Positions 50,220-56,742 of a DNA stretch of 56,742 nucleotides are shown here, piece after piece (position 1 is the stretch's first letter; every line of letters starts with the position of its first letter). Under the pieces are notes generated by a model, which worked only from the letters and a program-made list of their open reading frames with translations, was not told the origin of the DNA and did no database searches. A program made the position numbers and the translations under genes. Origin of the DNA: Roseateles sp. (GTDB lineage: Bacteria; Pseudomonadota; Gammaproteobacteria; Burkholderiales; Burkholderiaceae_C); NCBI GenBank assembly GCA_019234295.1, contig JAFALK010000093.1:1-56742 (forward strand), written 5' to 3'.

Positions 50220-51236
50220 ATGCAGCCAATGAAAGTGCTGGACGACGTCACGCGCGAAAGCTTCGAGCGTGACGTACTGACCGCGTATCAGCCCGTCGTG
50301 ATGCGCGGCGTGGTCGGGGACTGGCCCCTGGTGGATCAAGGACGCGCGGGCCTGGAGCCTTGCTTGCAATATCTGATGGGCTTCGACAAGGGCGAGGCCG
50401 TGGATGCCGTGCTCGCCAAGCCCGATCCCACGCGCGCCTTCAGCTACAAGCCAGAGCAGGATGGCTTCAATTTCGTGCGTGACAAGCGGCCGTACGCGGC
50501 CCTGTTCGAGCAGCTCTGGCGCTACAGCCATTTTCCGGACCCGCCCAGCTTGGCGGCGCAAAGCGCGCTGGTCTCGATCGCTTTGCCGGGCCTGGAGCTG
50601 GCCAACACCTGCCCGCTGCTCGACGCCTCGGCCGCGCCGCGCATCTGGATTGGCAACCGTGCCACTGTGCCCGCGCACTTTGACGACTCGCACAACATCG
50701 CCTGCGTGGCCGCGGGGCGTCGCCGCTTTACGTTGCTTCCGCCGCAATGCGCGCCCATGCTCTACCTGGGGCCGCCAGACTACGCGCCAACGCCAGCGCC
50801 CATGTCCGTCGTACCCGACCTGCACCGGGCCGACCGGGCGCGCTTCCCGTTGCTGGATGCAGCGCTGGAGCAGGCCCTGGTGGCCGAGCTGGAGCCCGGC
50901 GACGCGATCTACATTCCGCCGCTCTGGTTCCATCAGGTCGAGGCCCTGGCGCCCCACCTGAACATCTTGATGAACTACTGGTGGCGGCCCGAGGCCGCGC
51001 CTCAACGCAAGGACGATCTGCATCTGGCCGCGATGCGTCTGGCCATGCTCGCCTTTCGCCATCTGCCTGACGGCGAGCGCGAGGGCTGGCGCGCCCTGTT
51101 CGGGCACTATGTGTTCGGGGCCCGCGGTGCGGAGCTGGCGCACATGCCGGAAGGGCAGCGCCACCTGTTCGGCAAGCTCGACGCGGCCGCGGACGCGGCC
51201 ATCCGCAAGAGCGTCGGCGACCAGCTCAAGCCCTGA
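50220..51236 (+). CDS. JmjC/cupin-8-type putative Fe(II)/2-oxoglutarate oxygenase (copy 2)
   Basis: A 338-aa paralogue of the preceding protein. The triad reads HFD in ATVPAHFDDSHNIACVAAGRRRFTLLPPQ and His in GDAIYIPPLWFHQVEALAPHL. The two copies share the core but differ strongly in the N-terminal 120 residues, so they may have different partners or substrates. It starts 7 bases after copy 1 behind GAGGTGCCC and is the last gene of the plus-strand operon, ending 4 bases from the convergent halogenase gene. Confidence 0.87.
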   Translation: MQPMKVLDDVTRESFERDVLTAYQPVVMRGVVGDWPLVDQGRAGLEPCLQYLMGFDKGEAVDAVLAKPDPTRAFSYKPEQDGFNFVRDKRPYAALFEQLWRYSHFPDPPSLAAQSALVSIALPGLELANTCPLLDASAAPRIWIGNRATVPAHFDDSHNIACVAAGRRRFTLLPPQCAPMLYLGPPDYAPTPAPMSVVPDLHRADRARFPLLDAALEQALVAELEPGDAIYIPPLWFHQVEALAPHLNILMNYWWRPEAAPQRKDDLHLAAMRLAMLAFRHLPDGEREGWRALFGHYVFGARGAELAHMPEGQRHLFGKLDAAADAAIRKSVGDQLKP

Positions 51237-51240
51237 GCCT

Positions 51241-52851
51241 TTACCAAAGATAGAGCTGCAGGGTCTTGTCGCCCAAGCGCGGCGGAATGTTGGCGAGCAG
51301 TTTGCGGTGGTCGGGGAAGTTTGTGGCGCTGCGGGCCACAAAATCGTCCACCGTCTCCAGGCGATGGCGTGCCTGGTGCGGCGTGGGCGGGCGCAGGTCC
51401 GCGCCTTCTGGAAAGATGCCCATGCCGGCCAGCAGGGCGTACCAGGACACGATGGGATAGCCCTGTCCGAAGCGGCCGGCTTTGAGGCCGGCGGTCAGGG
51501 GCTTGCGCGACATCCAGGTCATCAGCACCTGCTGCAGGGATTCAGAGAGCTTCATGTTCTCGGCGTTGGCGCGCCAGTACTCGGTGTCGCTGCGTGAGTT
51601 GGTCTTGTAGTGGGCCACGATGTAGTCGCGCGTGTTCTCGAAGCGGGCTCGCATGGCTTCGTTGAAGCTGTCGCGCGCGGTCGGTCCGAGATCGCCCTTC
51701 TCCAGCGCGTCCACCAGAGCGGCCGCCGTGCGCTGCACGAAAAGCAGGGCCGTGGCCTCCAACGGCTCGATGAAGCCTTGAGACAAGCCAACGGCCACGC
51801 AGTTGCGACTCCATTGCTTGGACATGCGGCCCACGCGCATCTTGAGATGCCGGGCCGGGACGTCCGAATCCAGCAGACCCAGGTGCTTGCGCAACTCGGT
51901 CTCGGCCTGGTCCGCCGAGCAATGCGCGCTGCTGTACACATAGCCGTTGCCGTGGCGGTTGGTGAGCGGAATCTTCCATGCCCAGCCATGGCGAAGCGCG
52001 GTGGACACGGTCTGCGATTCGATGCGGCCCTTCATCGGCGTGGGCATGGCGACGGCGGCATCGTTGAATAGATTCTCTGCGTAGGGGACGAAGGGCGTTT
52101 GCAATGCCTTGCCTATCAGCAGCGAGGAAAAGCCCGTGCAGTCGACGAAGAAGTCGGCAGCGAGGAACCCGCCGTCGTCGAGCCGCAGTCGGTCGATGTC
52201 GCCATGCTCGTCGAGCAGTACTTCGGTGACGTGGCGCTGGAGATGGCTCACGCCGCGCTCCACGGCCTTGCGGCCGAGGAACTGGCCGAGCAGCGTGGCG
52301 TCGAAGTGATAGCCGTACCAGATGTCGAAGGGAAAGTTGTGGCTCGCACGCGGGCCGAGACCTTGGCGGGCGAGCGCGGCGGCAACGAAGAAGCGATCGG
52401 GGTGGGCATGGACGTCGGCGCCGTCCAGCCGCGCGTGGACGTTGTCCACGAACTGATGCATGGTCATGTTGTCCAGCATCGAGGCGAAGGGGTGGAAGTA
52501 ACGCTCGAAGCCGGGCTTGGTGGACCAGCCCTGGAAGGTGATGCCGGCCTTGTAGGTGGCGTTGCAGGCGGGCATCCATTCGGATTCCTCAATGCCCAGG
52601 CCGTCGAAGAAGCCGCGCAGCCAGGGCGTTGAGCCTTCGCCCACGCCGATGATGCCGACCTGGGGCGATTCCAAAACCGTGACCTTCAGGCGCGCACCGT
52701 AGGCCGAGGTGGCCAGCATCAGGGCCGTCATCCAGCCGGCTGTGCCGCCGCCCACCACGCAGACATGCTGCACGGGGGGCTGCGCATCCGTGGAGCCGCT
52801 GAGCGGGCGCGGGGCGACGTGCTGATTGAAGACGGTGGCGGTGTCGCGCAT
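51241..52851 (-). CDS. Flavin-dependent tryptophan-halogenase family protein
   Basis: A 536-aa flavoprotein. The FAD site is HVCVVGGGTAGWMTALMLA near residue 29. The catalytic lysine aligns in ACNATYKAGITFQGW, and the halogenase signature WxWxIP is present as GWAWKIPL. Further marks are VGEGSTPWLRGFFDGLGI, FFVDCTGFSSLLIG and the substrate-side GFIEPLEATALLFVQRTA with Ser/Glu as in tryptophan halogenases. So it has what is needed to form HOCl/HOBr and pass it via lysine. Homologues recur beside TonB-dependent receptors in sugar loci without a known substrate. It is encoded downstream of the receptor gene, separated by a terminator hairpin. Confidence 0.9.
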   Translation of the reverse strand: MRDTATVFNQHVAPRPLSGSTDAQPPVQHVCVVGGGTAGWMTALMLATSAYGARLKVTVLESPQVGIIGVGEGSTPWLRGFFDGLGIEESEWMPACNATYKAGITFQGWSTKPGFERYFHPFASMLDNMTMHQFVDNVHARLDGADVHAHPDRFFVAAALARQGLGPRASHNFPFDIWYGYHFDATLLGQFLGRKAVERGVSHLQRHVTEVLLDEHGDIDRLRLDDGGFLAADFFVDCTGFSSLLIGKALQTPFVPYAENLFNDAAVAMPTPMKGRIESQTVSTALRHGWAWKIPLTNRHGNGYVYSSAHCSADQAETELRKHLGLLDSDVPARHLKMRVGRMSKQWSRNCVAVGLSQGFIEPLEATALLFVQRTAAALVDALEKGDLGPTARDSFNEAMRARFENTRDYIVAHYKTNSRSDTEYWRANAENMKLSESLQQVLMTWMSRKPLTAGLKAGRFGQGYPIVSWYALLAGMGIFPEGADLRPPTPHQARHRLETVDDFVARSATNFPDHRKLLANIPPRLGDKTLQLYLW

Positions 52852-52870
52852 GACGAAGTGGCAAATAAAA

Positions 52871-52899
52871 AAGGGGAACGTGCTTTATACGTTCCCCTT
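52871..52899 (-). terminator. Rho-independent terminator between TonB receptor and halogenase
   Basis: A perfect 11-bp stem, AAGGGGAACGT / ACGTTCCCCTT, has a 7-base loop. On the minus strand it is followed by a T-rich run (TTTTTTATTTG, partly in the stem). It lies between the receptor stop at 52942 and the halogenase start at 52851, so halogenase expression should be read-through or from its own promoter. Confidence 0.88.
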
Positions 52900-52941
52900 G
52901 GGCCTCACAGTAGGTGCCTCTGGCGAGGCACCAGTCCGGAC

Positions 52942-55749
52942 TCAGTACTTGACGCGAGCCGTCAAGTAGAACTGGCGGCCATTTTGGTAGATGGCGCGCG
53001 GTTCCGACTTGATATCCCCGTAGTACTTCAGGATGGGGTTGTTGAGGTTCTGTGCGTCCAGGCTCAGGGCGAAGTGGTCGTTGATCTTGTAGCCCAGCGA
53101 AGCGGACAGCACCGCGACACCACGTTGGTAGTAGTCGGTGCCGCGATCGCGACCGAGGAAGTTGTCGGACGAGTAGCCGTAGTTCACGCGGGCCGAGAAG
53201 CTGTCGTTCTCGAAGAAGCCGCCCAGGTTGGCGGTGTTCTTCACCGAGCCGCGCAGCACATGGCCGCTTTCGTCGTGACCATCGGCGAGCGTGTAGTTCG
53301 CACTCACGCCGAAGTTGTAAGCGATCGGCGTTTCGAACGCGAACTCCAGACCCGTCACGCTGGCGGCCTTGTTGATCTGCGTCTGCAGGTCGAACGGTGC
53401 CGTGATCAGGGCGTTGCCCGTCTTGCCTTCCTGTCCACCGGGAGTCACCAGGTCGGTGGTCAGCGTCGCTCGCTTGACACCGTCGATGATGTAGCTGCTC
53501 ATGTCCATGTGGAAAGCGCCCATCGACACGAAGGCTCGCGGCGCGAAGTACCACTCGAAGTTGGCGTCGAAGTTGGTCGAGCGGACCGGCTTCAGGTCGG
53601 GATTGCCGGTCGTACCCGTGCCCACCGTCTTGCCCGTCGGGTCGGTGTAGGTGCCCAGCAGCTGGGCGCTGGACAGGGCCGTGTAGTCAGGGCGGGTCAG
53701 CGTGCGCGAGATGGCAAAGCGCGCCACGATGTCCTTGGTCACGTCGATGCGGATGCTCGCGCTGGGCAGGGCGTCCGTGTAGCTCGTGTCGTGGAAGGTC
53801 TGGTAGTAGCCAGAAGGATCCGTCCAGGCCGGGCCGACGGCCGCGAAGGCGGAAGCGGCATAGCCAGGCAGGGTCGTGTTGCTGGTGGGTGCCCAGACCA
53901 GGGTGCTGGTCTTGGTGTTCACGATACGCAGGCCCACATTGCCGCTCCAGCGCTCGCCTTCCAAATTGCCTTGGATGTAGCCGGCCGTCACGGTTTCCTT
54001 CACGGAGTACTCGTGAGTCGGCTCGCGGCGCGACAGGGGACGTACGGCGTTGACGGCGTCATACGCGGCCAGCGTACCCTCGGATGGGTACATGATGTTG
54101 GTCGGGAAGCCGCTGCCCAGTCCGTCGCCGAAGTTGCTCGGATACGTGCCCGTGTAGGCGGTCAGAGGCAGACCCTTGGGCAGACCGTTGGCGCCTGCAG
54201 GAGCGCCCCAGTTCGGGCCCTGGCCGATGATCGGGCCGTCGGTGTAGCGCTTGTGCTCGGCGCCGCGCGCGCCGAATTTGAGGCTGCGCAGCACGCCCGC
54301 GTCGAGGGCGTACTCGGCATCCACTTGGCCCCAGGTTTCCTTGTCTTGAACGACGACATTCTGGTCGCCGAAGATCCAGTCCAGCTGGTAGGGGACACCG
54401 GCGTCGCCGCCCGGCGTGGGAGACGCGGTCAAGTAGAACGAAGGTGCCTTGCCGCTGCCGTTGAGCTGGTACCCGCCGGCCGTGCCGAACATGTCGCCTT
54501 CATACACGTCTTGGGAGTCGGTCCGGCCCGTGCCCTTGGAGGTGCCCACGTTGCCCGACAGCTTCAGTGCGCTGTTGACCTTGACGTTGCCTTCCAGGTT
54601 CACGTAACCCGTCTGGGCCGAGGCCTTGCGGGAGATCATGTCGTACACGCCGATCTTGGCCGGTGCCGCGAAGGTGTAATCCAGCTTGGAAATGAGGTTG
54701 GTCCCCGGGTCGACCACATAGTCCTTGATGGTGACGGCCGAGTTTTGCAGTGCCCAGGGGTTGGCCAGCAAGAAGTTGCGGTTGTAGTTGTCCGCGTCCA
54801 TCTTGGAGGAGAAGCCCGTCAGGACGAAGTCGACGTCATTGCTGGGCTTGATCTGGGCGCTGACGACGCCGCCCTTGCGTTCGCGCTCCTGCGTGAAGAG
54901 GGCCGAACCCATCAGGTTGGCGTACAGGGCGCCGGCCAGGCCGGGCACTTGCGCTGTGACCGCCGACTCCGCAGCGCCGATCGCCTGGTAGGCATGGGGC
55001 TGGGAATCCAGGGCCAGGGTCTCCACGCCGTCGCGGCGCAGGTGGCGCTTCTCGTCGAAGCCCTGGATCAGGATGCCGAAGGTCTTGGCGTCGTTCTTCC
55101 AGTTCAGCAGGGCGCTGAATTGCGGGTCCGTCTTCTTGGCCAGGTCGGCGTAGACGGCGCCGACGCTGGCTTCGAAGGTCAGGGCCTTGGTGAAGTCCAG
55201 GGGCTTGCGCGTGATGATGTTCACCGAGCCGGCCGTACCGCCTTCGGTATCGGAGGCTTGAGAGGTCTTGTGCACCTCGACACGGCTCACCAGCTCGGAG
55301 GGCAGCAGCGAGAAGCTCACGCTGCGGCCGACGCCGGCGCCGGTCTGGTCCAGCACGAACCAGTCGCCGTTGGCCACCGAGTGGCCGTCCAGCAGGGTCT
55401 GGGTCAGGCTGGGGTTGGTGCCGCGCAAGCCCACGCGGTCGCGCTCGTCGAAACCGCCCGAGCCGCCGGACGGACTGTTCAGCACGGCGACGCCGGGGAT
55501 GCGGGCCAGCGAGTCGGCCACGTTCTTGTCGGGCATCTTGCCAATGTCTTCAGCAGAGATGACGTCGATGTGCGTGTCCGCGTTTCGCTTGACGGTCAGC
55601 GCCTTTTCCTGAGCGGCGCGCACACCCGTCACAACGACGGTCTCGAGCTGCTGGTTCTGCTGCGCGTCCTGCGCCTGGGCGGCGAACGCTGTGCCCAGCA
55701 GGGTGAGCGTCACCGCTGCTGCGATTGGGGTCTTCTTGTTGACCTTCAT
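52942..55749 (-). CDS. TonB-dependent receptor, carbohydrate type (probable chito-oligosaccharide uptake)
   Basis: A 935-aa outer-membrane receptor. The start at 55749 opens a signal peptide (KKTPIAAAVTLTLLGTAFAAQAQ) after AAGGAAGC. A TonB box follows (QQLETVVVTGV), then the plug domain (IDVISAEDIGKMPDKNVADSLARIPGVAV, RGTNPSLTQTLLDGHSVANGDWF, GGTAGSVNIITRKPLDF) and a 22-strand-type barrel ending in aromatic ARVKY. The plug motifs are those of the Xanthomonas/Caulobacter-type sugar receptors (TIGR01782-like). Linkage to GlcNAc catabolism and the shared operator suggest chitin oligomers as ligand; this is inference. There is no N-terminal signalling domain or anti-sigma partner. Confidence 0.93.
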   Translation of the reverse strand: MKVNKKTPIAAAVTLTLLGTAFAAQAQDAQQNQQLETVVVTGVRAAQEKALTVKRNADTHIDVISAEDIGKMPDKNVADSLARIPGVAVLNSPSGGSGGFDERDRVGLRGTNPSLTQTLLDGHSVANGDWFVLDQTGAGVGRSVSFSLLPSELVSRVEVHKTSQASDTEGGTAGSVNIITRKPLDFTKALTFEASVGAVYADLAKKTDPQFSALLNWKNDAKTFGILIQGFDEKRHLRRDGVETLALDSQPHAYQAIGAAESAVTAQVPGLAGALYANLMGSALFTQERERKGGVVSAQIKPSNDVDFVLTGFSSKMDADNYNRNFLLANPWALQNSAVTIKDYVVDPGTNLISKLDYTFAAPAKIGVYDMISRKASAQTGYVNLEGNVKVNSALKLSGNVGTSKGTGRTDSQDVYEGDMFGTAGGYQLNGSGKAPSFYLTASPTPGGDAGVPYQLDWIFGDQNVVVQDKETWGQVDAEYALDAGVLRSLKFGARGAEHKRYTDGPIIGQGPNWGAPAGANGLPKGLPLTAYTGTYPSNFGDGLGSGFPTNIMYPSEGTLAAYDAVNAVRPLSRREPTHEYSVKETVTAGYIQGNLEGERWSGNVGLRIVNTKTSTLVWAPTSNTTLPGYAASAFAAVGPAWTDPSGYYQTFHDTSYTDALPSASIRIDVTKDIVARFAISRTLTRPDYTALSSAQLLGTYTDPTGKTVGTGTTGNPDLKPVRSTNFDANFEWYFAPRAFVSMGAFHMDMSSYIIDGVKRATLTTDLVTPGGQEGKTGNALITAPFDLQTQINKAASVTGLEFAFETPIAYNFGVSANYTLADGHDESGHVLRGSVKNTANLGGFFENDSFSARVNYGYSSDNFLGRDRGTDYYQRGVAVLSASLGYKINDHFALSLDAQNLNNPILKYYGDIKSEPRAIYQNGRQFYLTARVKY

Positions 55750-56112
55750 ATGGAGCTTCCTTGTGATGGCCGAACGAGTGCGCAGCCAGTTGAAAACCTG
55801 GGGGTGCAAGGACGTGCCGCGAAAGTGGCATGCTCCTGGTATCCCCGACGACATCAAACTACAACCAATGCCATGCCACTATATGCCTCGGTAGTGCCAC
55901 TTTGCTACCAGTTTTCGGCCCGTGTTTTCCCTTGTTGTGGCGGCGCAGCCACCATGGGAATTTGATGGTGCGGTGCGGGAGAGGTGGTTGGCATTACTTC
56001 ATGCTTGGTGGCGGACTTGGTTCTAGATTGGTATTGTTTTGGGCTCGCCTGAATGCGCGCTCGAGTCGGGTGCATTCGAGGGGTCGACGCATCCCGCGTC
56101 TCCTGGCGACAT
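55750..56112 (-). promoter_or_regulatory. Upstream region of the TonB receptor with clustered TGGYA repeats
   Basis: No gene lies here. Copies of TGGYW-N6-TGGYW occur at 55826-55841 (plus strand, TGGCATGCTCCTGGTA), 55863-55878 (minus, TGGCATGGCATTGGTT), 55895-55910 (minus, TGGTAGCAAAGTGGCA) and 56018-56033 (plus, the copy identical to the nagK upstream site). The region should carry the receptor promoter, reading leftward. Confidence 0.6.
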
Positions 56113-56114
56113 GT

Positions 56115-56142
56115 TTGCACCGTAAAAAAGCTGTGCTATAGT
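56115..56142 (+). promoter_or_regulatory. Sigma-70 promoter of the tRNA-tuf transcript
   Basis: TTGCAC (56115-56120) and TATAGT (56137-56142) are separated by 16 bases, and the predicted start lies about 9 bases before the first tRNA. A strong match for a stable-RNA promoter. Confidence 0.8.
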
Positions 56143-56157
56143 CGTAGGCTCACTCCA

Positions 56158-56243
56158 GGAGGGGTGGCCGAGTGGTTAAAGGCAGCAGACTGTAAATCTG
56201 CCCGCTAACGCGTACGCTGGTTCGAATCCAGCCTCCTCCACCA
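56158..56243 (+). tRNA. tRNA-Tyr (anticodon GTA)
   Basis: An 86-base tRNA with a long variable arm, as type II tRNA-Tyr requires. The acceptor stem GGAGGGG pairs with CTCCTCC (one G-T), followed by A and an encoded CCA. The anticodon stem-loop is CAGACTGTAAATCTG with GTA in the loop, and the T-arm is GCTGGTTCGAATCCAGC. Confidence 0.96.
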
Positions 56244-56302
56244 AGTGACGAGCTTTTAAGGCTTTCGACAGGCCCGCAAGGTCTGCCGGGGGTCGCTCCC
56301 GG

Positions 56303-56376
56303 GCGGGAGTAGTTCAATGGTAGAACCTTAGCCTTCCAAGCTAATGACACGGGTTCGATTCCCGTTTCCCGCTCCA
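56303..56376 (+). tRNA. tRNA-Gly (anticodon TCC)
   Basis: A 74-base tRNA including an encoded CCA. The acceptor GCGGGAG pairs with TTCCCGC, the anticodon arm TTAGCCTTCCAAGCTAA holds TCC, and the T-arm is ACGGGTTCGATTCCCGT. It lies 59 bases after tRNA-Tyr in the same transcript. Confidence 0.96.
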
Positions 56377-56462
56377 GCAGCTTTGGAAGTCTTCTGAATG
56401 AACCCGCAGAGAAATCGTCGGTAAGGGTTTGTTGGCTGAAGAGCCGTCAAACCCGTGCCGAT

Positions 56463-56537
<75 letters not shown>

Positions 56538-56595
56538 CCTCTTTTTTCTTTTCTCCCTCTTTCTTCGGGCTCGCGACGCCCACCAGGAGCGCAAG

Positions 56596-56742
56596 ATGGC
56601 AAAAGGCAAGTTTGAACGTACCAAGCCGCACGTGAACGTGGGCACCATCGGTCACGTGGACCATGGCAAGACGACGCTGACGGCTGCGATCGCAACCGTG
56701 CTGTCGAAGAAGTTCGGTGGCGAGGCCAAGGCCTACGACCAG
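56596..56742 (+). CDS. tuf: Elongation factor Tu, N-terminal fragment
   Basis: The first 49 codons of EF-Tu, cut by the window end. [20 protein letters not shown] is unmistakable, and the GTP-binding P-loop [14 protein letters not shown] follows. EF-Tu delivers aminoacyl-tRNA to the ribosome. It is preceded by AGGAGCGCAAG and lies downstream of the three tRNA genes, with which it should be co-transcribed. Confidence 0.98.
   Translation, partial: MAKGKFERTKPHVNVGTIGHVDHGKTTLTAAIATVLSKKFGGEAKAYDQ

Noticed and set aside
52765..55965. A 1066-codon plus-strand frame opposite the TonB receptor gene
   Set aside because: The minus strand encodes a complete TonB-dependent receptor with signal peptide, plug and terminal aromatic residue. 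The plus frame has shadow composition and no domain.
41623..56035. The 22-bp identical ends as attachment sites of a 14.4-kb genomic island beside tRNA genes
   Set aside because: They lie outside the tRNA genes, no integrase is present, a third related copy lies inside the segment, and both main copies are at promoter positions. An operator explains more.

Overview
The window reads as chromosomal DNA of a GC-rich betaproteobacterium of the order Burkholderiales. The evidence is the gene order fba-purC, gph next to trpE-trpG-trpD-trpC, paired cyanophycin synthetase genes, and a tRNA-Tyr/Gly/Thr-tuf run at the right end. A chitinolytic Roseateles/Mitsuaria-like genus is my guess and is not proven by sequence alone.

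Layout. 1-1.3 kb: end of a probable class II aldolase, then purC. 1.8-6.1 kb: an RND efflux permease and its membrane fusion protein (minus strand). 6.4-10.2 kb: a porin followed by a two-component pair. 10.2-13.5 kb: two VOC/glyoxalase genes, a truncated peptidyl-prolyl isomerase, a YXWGXW lipoprotein and a 2-dehydropantoate 2-reductase. 13.5-23.3 kb: a cyanophycin locus, with a DUF1854 protein and a zinc-ribbon ABC exporter divergent from a degenerate CphA2-like synthetase, a full cyanophycin synthetase, a ParB-like protein and a SulP transporter. 23.5-26.6 kb: a bacterial EXORDIUM homologue, a small secreted protein and the pseudouridine pair psuG-psuK. 26.9-30.7 kb: an esterase and a hydroxyproline operon whose dehydrogenase has collapsed to an 84-codon fusion scar. 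31-34.5 kb: an AT-richer accessory block (VapBC-type module, membrane protein, RES-like protein) that abuts gph through short repeats. 34.5-41.6 kb: gph, a chalcone-isomerase-like gene, and a trp operon with a candidate Trp-rich leader peptide, an inserted threonine aldolase gene and ung at the end. 41.6-56.0 kb: an N-acetylglucosamine/chitin-sugar locus. 56.1-56.7 kb: three tRNAs and the start of tuf.

How the parts work together. The N-acetylglucosamine locus is a complete route. A TonB-dependent receptor should import oligosaccharides, NagZ and a GH16 protein should trim them, and an AmpG-like permease should carry the products inward. NagK, NagA and an SIS-type deaminase then lead to fructose-6-phosphate under a GntR regulator. 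Both ends of the locus carry an identical 22-bp element built on TGGTW-N6-TGGTA, which suggests a shared operator. Embedded in it are two JmjC/cupin-8 proteins with intact metal-binding residues and a flavin-dependent halogenase with its catalytic motifs. Their role there is unknown, and this is the most attractive candidate for an undescribed system in the window. No complete mobile element, CRISPR array or rRNA was seen.
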